DNA from: Symsagittifera roscoffensis
Lineage: Eukaryota > Xenacoelomorpha > Acoela > Convolutidae
Direction of reading: 5' to 3'
DNA: 64,000 nucleotides
Assembly (NCBI RefSeq): GCF_963678635.1
Contig: NC_087063.1
Coordinates: forward strand, 39,014,759 to 39,078,758
The notes below the pieces were generated by a model that was given only the letters and a program-made list of their open reading frames with translations, had not been told where the DNA came from and made no database searches. This document shows, piece after piece, positions 28,101 to 36,587 of this stretch (positions are counted from its first letter, which is position 1; the number at the start of each line of letters is the position of its first letter). The position numbers and the translations under genes were made by a program.

Positions 28101-29885
28101 TTCGCCCGTTTTTTGCAGATTTATTTTTTTTCAAAAACTAATTGGTTGAATCTGAAGTTAATAGTTCATTAAAACTAACATGGCGTTCGAATTTTGCCTG
28201 CTTTATCTGTCTAACCTGTTTTTTAAGCTGTTATTGACATCGGAAAAATTCCTTTTTAAATTCTTAGAAAATTTGTCTTAATTCTCGAAAACTACTAGTT
28301 AAATCTGATATTAAGGAATCAATCTACAAAATCAAGGCGCGGAAATCTTCGATTCAGAATTCATGGTGTGGATAGCAGAGGATATTCCTATGAATTAGTA
28401 GAGAAAAATTTATGGATGTAGGAATAGTTGATCGATTTGGGAATCCTTTCACTTTTTTCCGAAAGCTACCCAGCCAATTCTGACAAAAGAATTCAATTGA
28501 AAGAACGAATACTAGTGTTCTTTTTTAAATAAACCAAGAATCCCCTGCTAGAGCAGAGAAACACGCTAGAGTTTACGCTAGGGTTTAGCGTAAAGTCCAT
28601 TTATTGAAACTTTGAAAATTACGCATTTCCATATAAGTACGATATATGTTTAACAATATTAGAAAAGGTAGATTTAGCATTAACTGGGCCGCTAGTTCAC
28701 TTGCAAGTGACTTTGGCGCAGATGCGAGGACGTGAGATTGCTAATCAACAGGTCAGGTATTCATATCGAGAATTTTTAAATATTTTTTTTTGGTCGAATT
28801 TTTTGCTTCTTTACATTGGCAGTTTAATAGAAACTGTAGCTCCTTATTGGTAGCTAGTGTTAGTAAAATTACAAGCTGTTGTGGAGCAGATGTTATAACG
28901 TGATACATTTCAACAAAAAAAATTTTAATGATTTTTAAAAGCTTTTCCTTGTTTCATTTTGTTTTGCCTGTTTGGAGCTCACTTTTGCATTTTCTTCGCT
29001 TGTTTGCGAAGCGCAGCTTCGCCTCTGCGTTAAATTTTAGTTTCGCCCAGACTTGAAATCTCGTGTGTGCTCTTCAGGTTATTGTTTTCTGTTCATTGAA
29101 GTGCTTCCGGTTATTGTTTTTGGTTCATTAAAGTGCCTACAAAGAAGGAAGTCTGTATCATGTTTTGTTTCAGGAAATCCATATTAACCAGTCGTGCCTT
29201 CTATGGTCTGCTTACGTGCCACGTGTGCTGCAACTTCACAAACTACGGTTTGATGTCTTGTCTGCCTCAATACTTGTCCAACGTGCTCAACTTTGACATA
29301 TCCTCAAATGGGTTCCTAAGTGCCTTGCCCTGGCTTTGTTGCTGGATATCTATTCAGCTATTCTCCACTATCACTGATGTTGTCAGACGTCACAACTGCT
29401 TGTCTACTACTGTCGTTCGTAAAGTCAACGCTTTCGTCGGCACCGTGTTTCCTGGACTTTTCCTGATTCTGGCCGGATATGCTGGCTGCAATGCGACACT
29501 GGCAGTTTGTTTCATTGTTATAGCAATGTTTTTCTTCGGAGCCAACTGGTCTGGATTCAATTGCAACAATCTTGACATAGCTCCTAACTTGGCAGGTGTT
29601 TTATTTGCTATAACCAATACCTTTGCCACCATCCCAGGGTTTGTTGCTCCACTTGTCGTGGGTTGGATCACAGCTGATAACGTGCACAGTGAAAAACTGT
29701 GGCGATATGCCTTTTTCACATTCGCTTCAGTCAGCTGGTTTGGTGGCCTAGTGTTTATTCTGTTTGCGTCCGGTGAATTGCAACCGTGGGCGGCTGGCAT
29801 AAATTCTGACAACATAGATAATGATTGCAGGGACTTGATCAACCAAAGCGATCATGACGTGGCAATTGATACGGAATCGTCTTAG
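15838..29885 (+). CDS. SLC17-family anion transporter (sialin/phosphate cotransporter-like), 4 exons, 537 aa
   Basis: The spliced CDS is 15838-16168, 25857-26264, 26419-26581 and 29174-29885; it is 1614 nt and in frame throughout. The product is a 12-TM major facilitator of the SLC17 group, which moves organic anions or phosphate with Na+ or H+ across plasma, lysosomal or vesicle membranes. Support: an acidic N-terminus; TM1 with the family's F-L-G-F-F-x-V-Y-x-x-R-x-N pattern; a loop with three N-glycosylation sequons; the G-K-F-D-W and G-Y-x-I-T-Q-I-P-x-G signature; R[12 protein letters not shown]; and near the end [14 protein letters not shown] and S-G-E-L-Q-P-W-A. The length is usual for the family. 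Substrate and subfamily (sialin, VGLUT, NPT) cannot be decided here. Introns are 9688, 154 and 2592 bp; the second uses a GC donor. Confidence 0.93.
16675..16870 (+). repeat. SINE-like repeat, copy 1 (intron 1 of SLC17)
   Basis: Similar to 37,796-37,975: both share a GCAAGGGTAT-led segment, a TTTTTCCCGTAAA-CAACTTTGT block, and a later piece with a tRNA-like A-box (GGAGGTAAC-) and a GGTCCTGGGTTCAAAT stretch close to a pol III B-box. A tRNA-derived SINE is the likely origin; both copies are diverged and the ends are approximate. Confidence 0.45.
17280..19150 (-). mobile_element. Decayed LINE (CR1/Jockey-like) fragment, copy A
   Basis: Reading on the minus strand, an endonuclease piece (18827-19144) has the I-A-G-D-F-N motif and a C-terminal L-D-L-V-L-V-N. 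It is followed by RT pieces: P-P-L-V-L-K-E-S and W-K[13 protein letters not shown] near 18.1-18.28 kb, then [13 protein letters not shown], the catalytic box and [12 protein letters not shown] down to about 17,292. Frames are broken several times and the catalytic box reads F-A-N-D, with its first Asp replaced. It lies antisense within the first SLC17 intron. This copy keeps about 120 bp more 3' sequence than copy B. Confidence 0.8.
17409..21797 (+). repeat. Head-to-tail duplication of a ~2.19 kb unit
   Basis: 17,409-19,602 and 19,603-21,797 are nearly identical: by eye fewer than about 10 substitutions and one T-run length change. The first unit ends and the second begins inside TTTGAGAGAT|AGACATTCAG. 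Each unit contains the dead LINE fragment plus the head of the 1.3 kb repeat. Recent tandem duplication is likely; an assembly artefact is possible. Confidence 0.9.
19603..21340 (-). mobile_element. Decayed LINE fragment, copy B (duplicate of copy A)
   Basis: Same content and same disabling changes as copy A, including F-A-N-D at about 19,933-19,944 and the same broken frames; endonuclease piece at 21020-21337. It is truncated at its 3' end by the duplication junction at 19,602/19,603 rather than by independent insertion. Confidence 0.8.
21599..25235 (+). repeat. Tandem array of a ~1.3 kb unit, about 2.8 copies
   Basis: Units start near 21,599, 22,881 and 24,177 (spacing 1282 and 1296) at a GATATTTAA-TGCGTAA landmark. 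Each contains a GA microsatellite followed by GCGCGCGAG, a TGTGTGCGTGTCTGTGTGTTGAG segment and a ~90 bp foldback (GTTATTT...AAATAAC around GTCTATG/CATAGA). The third unit lacks about 120 bp before the foldback. No coding potential beyond chance ORFs. It fills most of the 3' part of SLC17 intron 1. A segment at 19,405-19,602 is a partial copy of the unit head. Confidence 0.88.
25236..25856 (+). other. 3' end of SLC17 intron 1
   Basis: AT-rich intron sequence. It includes a ~55 bp stretch (about 25,427-25,482, GCAATTTGCTTCATTT...) that also occurs at about 19,330 and 21,523, so the flank of the duplicated unit is related to this spot. No exon seen. Confidence 0.5.
25857..26264 (+). CDS. SLC17 exon 2, followed by a GC splice donor
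   Basis: The acceptor TTTATTTGCAG precedes base 25857. The exon encodes the F-D-W motif through D-G-W-P-L, about four membrane helices. The donor reads CTAG|GCAAGT: a GC donor with otherwise perfect consensus. The nearest GT (26269) would put exon 3 out of frame. Confidence 0.9.
26419..26581 (+). CDS. SLC17 exon 3
   Basis: The acceptor TTCCTTTAG precedes 26419. Encodes G-F-Y-V-N-G through E-I-V-P-W, the helix and central cytoplasmic loop with the P-R-I-S-x-E-E family motif. The donor CCGTG|GTACGA splits a Trp codon after two bases. Confidence 0.9.
26582..29173 (+). other. SLC17 intron 3
   Basis: 2592 bp, AT-rich, no exon or large ORF. It contains a diverged pair of ~135 bp repeats around 27,900-28,100, a small hairpin (TTTACGCTA/TAGCGTAAA) near 28,572-28,595, a possible tRNA-like SINE remnant at 28,690-28,790, and a ~32 bp direct duplication (GTTATTGTTTT..TTCATT-AAGTGC) just before the exon 4 acceptor. 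Confidence 0.5.
28690..28790 (+). repeat. Possible tRNA-derived SINE remnant
   Basis: A TGGCGCAGATG A-box-like string and a GGTCAGGTATTCATATC B-box-like string are about 30 bases apart, with an AT-rich tail. There are too many mismatches for a functional tRNA gene. Confidence 0.25.
29174..29885 (+). CDS. SLC17 exon 4 (C-terminal half and stop)
   Basis: The acceptor TTGTTTCAG precedes 29174 and completes the split Trp codon (P-W-K-S-I-L). Encodes the whole second six-helix bundle, including N-L-D-I-A-P-N and the G-E-x-Q-P-W-A end motif, then a short acidic tail. Stop at 29883-29885. Confidence 0.92.
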
Positions 29886-29938
29886 TGACATTTGAGCTAT
29901 TCAATTTTCACTGCTCTCATAACGCTGCTACAGCGCGC

Positions 29939-29944
29939 AATAAA
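29939..29944 (+). terminator. Poly(A) signal of the SLC17 gene
   Basis: AATAAA 53 bases after the stop codon; the first canonical signal downstream. Confidence 0.6.
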
Positions 29945-30953
29945 AATGCTGCTATTTAATTCTCATCATAGATTAGAAATACAGATAGATGATGCATACA
30001 GATCGAATGTATATTTTTCTTTAAAAATCTGTTAATCAAGTTTTTGCTATTGACGAGGTCATGATTTTAAATGAGAACAGTAGTGTTTCTATTTGAGCAT
30101 GGCATAAAATTTAGCCGCCAAAACAACTAGAAATTTTGATTTCAACCGTGAAAAAACTCGTGTTGTTTTCGAGTTAAAACTACTAAAAATCATTATTCAA
30201 CTTATTTCGAACTTCGCTATATGATAAGACAGCTCTTTCATGGAATTATTTGATCGATAACAATTTTTATGCGACCACGTTCAGAGATTGACAAGGAATG
30301 ATGGCATGGGTTTGTTGATGCGTCATTTTAAGATCTCAAAGAAAGCTTGTTGTGATATTTCAGTTACCCCAAGCTTATAAAGACCTTTGAGTAGTGGCTG
30401 TTCGGATTTCAAAAAAGATATGGATTCAAAAAATTCAAAAACTCTGTGTCAAAAAAAGCATGTAGGTGTTTTTGGCTCTACATTTACCGAAGAATGAAAG
30501 AACATTGCTCTTCGTTCTCAACTTCTTAATTGAATCCCTTTCAGTTTTCATATGCGGAAGGGAAATTAGAACGTTTCAAAAGCGTCTTTTAAACTTGAAA
30601 AAGAAACGTGTTGTCCAACTTGCAGAGAGATCGGCTGCTCGTCAATAAACTCTTCAGGTCGTGATGATTCTGGAATGCCTTATATTTGTGTTCACCCTCA
30701 AATTAATTTTTCGCGACTTGATGTTTGATTTCTTTTTAGAGTTCAGATCAATTTTTGTTGAGAGGATGACAAACTTCATTATCGAACAGCAAAGAGGTAA
30801 AGGTCACAAAAAACGTGATTGAGTTAACTTGTTCAGATTTCCAAGCCAGTTTTTTCTAAGTGAATTAATTTTCTCATGTTTTCTGTGTTTATGTTGCTGT
30901 TGAAAGTTATTGGCTTTTCCGCGTGTATGCATAATTCTGTGGAGCTTCTATAA

Positions 30954-31034
30954 AGAAATCAATTTTTTTCCTACTTGCATATTAGTTATCATTAAAAATA
31001 ACTAATATGCAATTAGGAAAAAAAATTGATTTCT
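30954..31034. repeat. 81 bp near-perfect inverted repeat (hairpin)
   Basis: An arm starting AGAAATCAATTTTTTTCCTA pairs with its reverse complement ending TTGATTTCT, leaving a loop of under 10 bases. A short MITE remnant or a structured-RNA site are both possible; there is no flanking target duplication that I can call. Confidence 0.7.
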
Positions 31035-32224
31035 GATTCATGAAAAATTTTGGCCGCGTTTTTTAGACCCTGAACTAATCAGGATGAGGAGGAGGTCATC
31101 GACAGAGAAACTTTCTAATATATATTCTAGATATATAATTTTGTTTGTTATTACGCTCTAGTTAATAACTTGACTAACTGCATCATTTCGTGACTACGAA
31201 CATCTTCCATTCAACAGGCAGTTCCTACCATTTTGTACGAGGTCCGTTCTATTTACACTTGCGGTTAGCAAGCAATTTAAACGAAACAGATTTTTTCCCC
31301 GGTAAACAGTTTGTCTAACAGAATAACTGAAATATTTTTCATGTCTGTACTGTCGGCAAATAGCAGACACAGTTAGAGCAAGGAAGTTAAAATATCAGTT
31401 TTTTCGAATTTAATTTTTACATGTTTGTAAATTTACCTACTCCGATTTGATTTTGTTTTGGTTTTAGCCTATGTGTTTTTGGTTTAGTGGTCGGTCTCAT
31501 CTTGGGACGGTTGATGTAGGACGTTTTTGAAATGCCTATGTGTTTTGAGTGTGGGGGATGAAAAATATTTTTTTTTGGTGTTTTTATGAAAACGACTTTT
31601 TGGCTCAATTATGGCTGCTCATGTAGTGTGGGCTTTGTTACTGCTTTGTAACTTTTGTTTCGATGCCAATTAAACATTCAGTTGTCCTACTTGGTATGTT
31701 TGTTTCAAAATGAACTTTATTTAGGATAAATCAGGCTAAACATAAAAATTTTGATAGATCCAATCTTTTCGGCACATTAAAGAATTACCCATCATTTTTT
31801 TCGGCTCTTTTGTTGTCATATATTTGTTGCATCGCAAGTGAGCAAATCTTCACTTAACCTCTTGTTTTAAATGTTGTTTCTCATGTTGGTTGTAAACCAG
31901 CTCTGATTTTATATGACTTCCCTTCTATGTTTTTGTTCGCTTAAAAGATGGCTTCTAAGATTTCGGCATCTGTAGTTGCTGTCCCATGTAGCGTTGTTTG
32001 AAGGCAGAAAATAGATATTGCTTCGGGGGGAGGTTATGCGAAACTTGGGGAACCCAGAAAACATCGAATTTGTGTTTCCTTACCTTTCTGAACGGCTGAA
32101 GGTGCAATTAAACAAGTAGTTTTGGCTTAGTTACCGCTTTGTATTATTGTTCCAACTTTCGAAGAAGGTAAAGAATGTATATGCTCGGGGTTGGTTTTTA
32201 TTTAGACCAAATCTCAAAAATATT

Positions 32225-32294
32225 TCCCTCTGGTATCGATCCATTGATCTTGGTGGTCTCAGTAGCGATGCGCTCACCACTAGACTATCCTGAC
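32225..32294 (-). repeat. tRNA-like sequence (SINE head or tRNA pseudogene)
   Basis: On the minus strand, an A-box-like TAGTCTAGTGGTGAGC is followed by a B-box-like GGATCGATACC about 30 bases later. The acceptor stem does not pair, so it is not an active tRNA gene. Confidence 0.35.
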
Positions 32295-32373
32295 TTAAAG
32301 CTTGCAGTGAAACGCTCATGAATAGACAGACTATCCTGACTTAAAGCTTGCAGTGAAACGCTCATGAATAGAC
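32282..32373 (+). repeat. 46 bp tandem duplication
   Basis: Two adjacent copies starting AGACTATCCTGACTTAAAGC, offset exactly 46 bases. The first copy overlaps the head of the tRNA-like sequence. Confidence 0.85.
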
Positions 32374-32948
32374 TAACCCTGATACGAGCTCTGCCCTTAC
32401 ACGAACAGTCTTGTTTGTTTAAATACTAGCTTAAAGCTGGAAATGGTTTTCTCGTCATGTTTTCCTCAAACTGAATTTTATTTGAGACAAACATTTGAAC
32501 AATTTGGTAGATGTAGTTTTCGATATTTTTCGAAGGGTTTTTTTACTAGTGGATTTTGTCTCGTTTTTTTTCGGCCCGCTTCGCCGCTGAGTTTACGAAG
32601 ACTTTAAAATGCTACTAACTTTCTATAGCTGTTGTAGGTTGAATGTCAAAAGTAGCCCTTAAGCTCAAATCTCTGCTAAATTTGAAAACATGCGACCTTT
32701 TCACTGCTGATCAAATAAAAGATATTTGACTTCGTAATGTGACTATCTATCCTGTAACGCGCAGAACAATCACAAAGGTAATAGCAAAGTTTTTTGATCG
32801 AAAATCTAAAATACATGAGTTATCATGAAGGCCTGCCCTATCTCTCATTGCCAAAAGGTAGTCATGCCAAAAATTTGTTGCCAAAAGGTGGAATCGAATC
32901 GATTGATATTGATAACAGTTTAGAGCTTTCAGCTTGAGTTTCAGAAAA

Positions 32949-32966
32949 ATGAGGATACTGATTTAG
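32949..32966 (+). promoter_or_regulatory. uORF in the leader of the ASH2-like gene
   Basis: A five-codon uORF (ATG to TAG) ends five bases before the main ATG at 32972. It follows a pyrimidine-rich TTGAGTTTCAG ending at 32944 that could be a splice or trans-splice acceptor. Confidence 0.35.
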
Positions 32967-32971
32967 AGAGA

Positions 32972-34663
32972 ATGTCAGATCGTGAAGAATCCCCAATAAC
33001 TGCAGAAGAGTCTTCTGATGGAGCATTAAAAGAAGCTGCACAATGCTATTGCAAAGGTCCACGAGAGCTCGGCACAATTGAGCTGCAGTGTATGTCATGT
33101 CTCAAGTGGCATCACTTGAAATGTCTGAACATAACAGAGAGTGACACAGGGCCCACCATACCCTTCATGAACTCATATGCTTTCCACTGTAAAGTATGCA
33201 GTCCCACAAAGTGCGAAGGTTTTCTGAAGAAACCTGCAACATTTGTGCAAATGCTGCAGAGTACTTTCGCGAACCTGTTACACTTCCAACAGGACAAAGA
33301 AAACGACAAAACATCAGAGAAAGATAAGGATAAGGACTCTAAAAGTGACGTGCCTGTGTTTTCCAAAGACAAGGAAATCATCCCATTTATCGAGAAAAAT
33401 TGGGAGGCACTAACATTGGCGTCTAGAAAAACGAAAAGCACGTGGCATGCCACTGTGACAAAAACACTCGGCCAGAATCCTACAATATTTTATTCTCATT
33501 TGTCTGTAGATGGCACTCGCACCATGTATGGAATGCTGGACACAGATGTGTGCAATGTATGTCCGAATTACGAGGCGGCCAAACAGCAGGGGGCTTCTTC
33601 GGGAAGCGGAAACAACGCTAATACTAAACAGTCTAAAAATTTGAAGCGCAAAGCTGGATCAGTGGGACTCGGAGGCAATAATGGTGGCTCAGGTGCTGCT
33701 AATGGAGGAAGTTCCGACAGTAAGAGGAGTCGGACAGACGCGAATAGTACAGGGATGAAAATTCAGTTGCCTTTCCATGGTCACCCGGCAGACCACCCAT
33801 TCAACAAGGACGAGTGGTGTTATGAGTTTGCAGAGAAAGATCCCTACGCGGAGAAAGAGGACGACGACGAATACGATGCCTCTAAACTGATCCCACCATA
33901 CTCCTACAGGAAAGCCATGTCATCAATGGTGTACCTATCTATGAGTGACAGGGCTCCTCAGTTGAAATTGGCTAACAACCGGCTTACTGTCAGTGGAGAG
34001 AAAGGATACTGTCTCATTAAGGCGTCCCATTCTATGTACAAAGATTGCTATTACTTCGAGGCCACAATTGACGCCATGCCAGACAATTCCGCCTGTAGGA
34101 TCGGCTGGGCACAACAGTTTGCGAACAACCAAGCCCCTCTCGGCTACGACTCATTCGGTTACTCGTACAGAAGCAGAAAGGGAACCAGATTTCACAAGAG
34201 TTTGGGAAATAGTTACGGCCAAGGATATACACAAGGAGATACAGTTGGAGCCATGATCCAGCTCCCCGCTAGTCAGTTGTTTCTACCTGAATGCTTTAAA
34301 GACAAACCTCTGATCAAATTCAAAAATTTTCTCTATTACGAGCGGAAGCGAGATTCGAAGCAACAGGAATCACAGCTGAAAGTTCAGCCGAGCAGTAAAA
34401 TCAGTTTTTTCAAGAACGGACAGTTTCAAGGAGTGGCATTCAGCGATATCTACAGTGGAAATTATTATCCAGCTGTGTCTCTGTTTAAAAACTGTACCGT
34501 GACTTTCAATTTTGGCCCTTCCTTTACCTGCATGCCCTCACCCGAAACATCCAACTACTTGCCCTTCAGTGAGCGAGCTATTTCAGAAATGAACGAGCAG
34601 CAAATAAGCGATCTGTTGTACCTCATCGAAAACGACCGCGTTGCTGTTCAAATAAATGACTGA
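32972..34663 (+). CDS. ASH2L: ASH2-like subunit of SET1/MLL histone H3K4 methyltransferase complexes (563 aa, intronless)
   Basis: The product is the core WRAD subunit that stimulates H3K4 methylation by SET1/MLL enzymes in the nucleus, with RBBP5, WDR5 and DPY30. Seen: an atypical PHD-like zinc module with C25, C27, C40, C43, H48, C51, C73 and C76; a following winged-helix-type region to about residue 200; a low-complexity Gly/Asn/Ser linker with a basic patch (K-R-S-R); an acidic D-D-D-E-Y-D stretch; then a complete SPRY domain from about 320 to 540 with the family's L-T-V-S-G-E-K-G-Y, A-P-L-G-Y-D, G-T-R-F-H and F-K-N-G-Q-F-Q-G strings; and a C-terminal S-D-L-L-Y-L-I-E helix matching the DPY30-binding motif. 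It is slightly shorter than the human protein (628 aa). The whole gene is one ORF, unlike the intron-rich gene upstream. Confidence 0.95.
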   Translation: MSDREESPITAEESSDGALKEAAQCYCKGPRELGTIELQCMSCLKWHHLKCLNITESDTGPTIPFMNSYAFHCKVCSPTKCEGFLKKPATFVQMLQSTFANLLHFQQDKENDKTSEKDKDKDSKSDVPVFSKDKEIIPFIEKNWEALTLASRKTKSTWHATVTKTLGQNPTIFYSHLSVDGTRTMYGMLDTDVCNVCPNYEAAKQQGASSGSGNNANTKQSKNLKRKAGSVGLGGNNGGSGAANGGSSDSKRSRTDANSTGMKIQLPFHGHPADHPFNKDEWCYEFAEKDPYAEKEDDDEYDASKLIPPYSYRKAMSSMVYLSMSDRAPQLKLANNRLTVSGEKGYCLIKASHSMYKDCYYFEATIDAMPDNSACRIGWAQQFANNQAPLGYDSFGYSYRSRKGTRFHKSLGNSYGQGYTQGDTVGAMIQLPASQLFLPECFKDKPLIKFKNFLYYERKRDSKQQESQLKVQPSSKISFFKNGQFQGVAFSDIYSGNYYPAVSLFKNCTVTFNFGPSFTCMPSPETSNYLPFSERAISEMNEQQISDLLYLIENDRVAVQIND

Positions 34664-34771
34664 TCTATTTTAAAATTTCCTTCATTCGATCAGTACTCCA
34701 TTTTTGATCCGGCAAAACATTCAAATATTAATGAGTCTATCGTTTTGTTTATCATTCAGTGTGCTTTTACG

Positions 34772-35226
34772 CAGGGCTGGTCAATAAAAAACAGGGGTTG
34801 TTTTAAACAGTGTTTAAAACTGTTTTAAACACTGTTTAAAACATGACTCAATTTTAGTGTTTTAAACAGTGTTTCATGTTTCGACTGCGAGGGCGCAATT
34901 ATTACGCAATTTAACTGGCAGCTGTTACTTGATTCATCCAAATTAACACGTACAGTGCAGTTCTTTCAACAAGCTATCAAGTGCGCATTTGCCATGCAAG
35001 TTTTGCTGACATTATGCAGGCTTTGAGCGTGCGTTCAGCACAATGGGGTATGTGGAAGGGGACCTCAGGAACAGCCTTTCCTCAGAGAAAACTGAGAAAC
35101 TAGCATTTTGTATGCGTTGCTTGAAAAAATAAATTCTTGCAAAAAAAACATGTTTTAAACTGTTTAAAACGTTTAAAACAGTTTTAAACGTTTTTTTAAA
35201 AAAAAAACATATTTTGACCAGCCCTG
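34772..35226. mobile_element. hAT-type MITE, 455 bp, with perfect 8 bp target duplication
   Basis: Terminal inverted repeats CAGGGCTGGTCAA / TTGACCAGCCCTG are flanked on both sides by CTTTTACG (34,764-34,771 and 35,227-35,234). The 8 bp duplication and CAGGG-type ends fit the hAT superfamily. The interior is non-coding, rich in GTTTAAAAC-type strings. The intact ends and duplication suggest a fairly recent insertion. Confidence 0.9.
34783..34788 (+). terminator. Candidate poly(A) signal of the ASH2-like gene, inside a MITE
   Basis: The first AATAAA after the stop (120 bases downstream) lies 12 bases inside the hAT MITE. No AATAAA or ATTAAA occurs between stop and MITE. Confidence 0.45.
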
Positions 35227-35234
35227 CTTTTACG

Positions 35235-35692
35235 TAATGAAGACACTTAAGTATAAAGGTCGTGATCATTTTTTTTTCAGGGAAAATGATTTAAAATTTG
35301 ATCACAATCAAATTTGATTTCTGGCGTTTTGGCTTCGATTATTTTTCAGTGTTGAGAAAAATAATAAATTAGTGTTGAGAGCTTCAGCATGAATGATTTT
35401 TTTTTTCGTAATTCGAAAGTTTAATAAAAATGGATAGTTTCACTTGGGTCTGACCTCATTGTCACTTATTTAAATGCTTGTTGGCTGTTTTGAGATTTTG
35501 ATGAATAAAGGCAGACAATTTCATTCCGTCTTTAATTCAAACTGATTGAATCTATAAAACCGTATAGTCTTCAAGAAAAGTCAGAAAAAGTTATCGAAAA
35601 CGAATCTATCAGGTTCTTTCTCAAAACTAATTTAAAGTGTTCATCGATCCCAGGCTTCGACTGAGTTGCTCATTTGATTTTAAGATTCTCAA
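35235..35692 (+). other. Upstream region of the RRM/RS gene
   Basis: About 460 bp of AT-rich sequence without an ORF. It presumably holds the promoter and 5' leader; no clear TATA box. A CATCGATCCCAG acceptor-like string ends about 40 bases before the ATG. Confidence 0.35.
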
Positions 35693-36586
35693 ATGGTTAA
35701 ACTGTTTGTTGGAAGTATTCTGCCGACGAAAGTGAGAGACGTCGATCTAAGAAGAGAATTTGAGCGATATGGGCGGGTAAAAGAAGCATGTGTGTTGAAG
35801 AATTACGGCTTTGTTCACATGGCGTACAAAGAAGATGCAGAGAGAGCTATCAAGTATTTGAATAGAAAGACGCTCAATGGCTGCCAAATGGCAGTCATGT
35901 ATTCGGAAACCGCTGATTACGGCAAGCGAGACCGACCAGATGCGGGTTATCGTGGAGGCTATGGAGGCGAAGGAGGTGGCCGTGGATACTATGGCGGCCC
36001 CAGTCGCGGTGGAGGTCAGGGATATGGTGGCGGCGGCGGTGGTGGTGGTCGTGACGGTGGTGGGTATTATGACAGCAGAGATCGATACCCTCGTGAGCGT
36101 GGAGGCGGTGGTGGTGGTGGTGGTTATCGGTCGCGCTCTCGATCCAGAAGCAGACACGGTTACGATCAACGAAGACAAGACTCCTATCAGTATCCCAGTC
36201 AGAGATCGTCTCAGCACTATCAACCGCATTATCCGCCGCGTCGTGAACCAGCTCCTCGATATTCCAGATCGCGAACACGGTCGCCGCCGCCTGTGGAGAA
36301 GCCACGTCGTAGAATGACCAGATCGAGGTCTAGATCATACGAGGTGCAGCATCGTCCAGTGCGAGAAACAGCAGGCGGAGTGCGAGAGAGATTAGGGAAG
36401 CACGGAGGAGCTGTGCCTGCTGCGAGTGCGAGGTCCAGAACCAGGAGTAGAAGTTTGCAGCCGAAGGCTGTTGTTCACCGAGAGAGCAGAAGTGGGAAGT
36501 CACACCAGGCCCCGGCAGAGTACGAGCCAGTTTCGAGAAGTCCATCGCGAGAGTCAGTCGAGAGGTCTCGCCCTCATAGGAAATAA
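35693..36586 (+). CDS. RRM, Gly-rich and RS-domain RNA-binding protein (SR-type), 297 aa, intronless
   Basis: A nuclear pre-mRNA-splicing-type protein. A single RRM spans about residues 2-70, with RNP2 K-L-F-V-G-S-I and RNP1 N-Y-G-F-V-H-M. The K-N-Y-G-F-V-H form is closest in feel to RBM4/lark RRMs, though SRSF4/6-type proteins are also possible. Residues about 84-145 are Gly/Tyr/Arg-rich with R-G-G repeats. From about 146 to the end the protein is rich in R-S, S-R-S-R and R-T-R-S dipeptides, the classic substrate of SR kinases. There is no second RRM and no zinc knuckle, so it is not a canonical RBM4. It is one ORF, on the same strand as the ASH2-like gene, 1.03 kb downstream of its stop. 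The stop codon overlaps an AATAAA. Confidence 0.9.
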   Translation: MVKLFVGSILPTKVRDVDLRREFERYGRVKEACVLKNYGFVHMAYKEDAERAIKYLNRKTLNGCQMAVMYSETADYGKRDRPDAGYRGGYGGEGGGRGYYGGPSRGGGQGYGGGGGGGGRDGGGYYDSRDRYPRERGGGGGGGGYRSRSRSRSRHGYDQRRQDSYQYPSQRSSQHYQPHYPPRREPAPRYSRSRTRSPPPVEKPRRRMTRSRSRSYEVQHRPVRETAGGVRERLGKHGGAVPAASARSRTRSRSLQPKAVVHRESRSGKSHQAPAEYEPVSRSPSRESVERSRPHRK

Positions 36587-36587
36587 A
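36582..36587 (+). terminator. Poly(A) signal overlapping the RRM/RS stop codon
   Basis: AATAAA contains the TAA stop (36,584-36,586). If used, the 3' UTR would be only some 10-30 bases. Another AATAAA lies at 36,841-36,846. Confidence 0.4.

Larger units (their letters stand above)
29945..32948. other. Intergenic region between SLC17 and ASH2-like genes
   Basis: About 3 kb of AT-rich DNA with no convincing gene. Apart from the hairpin at 30,954-31,034, the tRNA-like piece at 32,225-32,294 and the 46 bp duplication at 32,282-32,373, I see only short ORFs without recognisable motifs. Confidence 0.5.

Noticed and set aside
32225-32294. Functional tRNA gene on the minus strand
   Set aside because: The acceptor stem does not pair and the B-box is imperfect; better read as a SINE or tRNA pseudogene.
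35747-36317. Minus-strand and alternative-frame ORFs over the RRM/RS gene
   Set aside because: Low-complexity Thr/Ile/His or Val/Ala strings produced by reading the GGN/CGN repeats in other frames.
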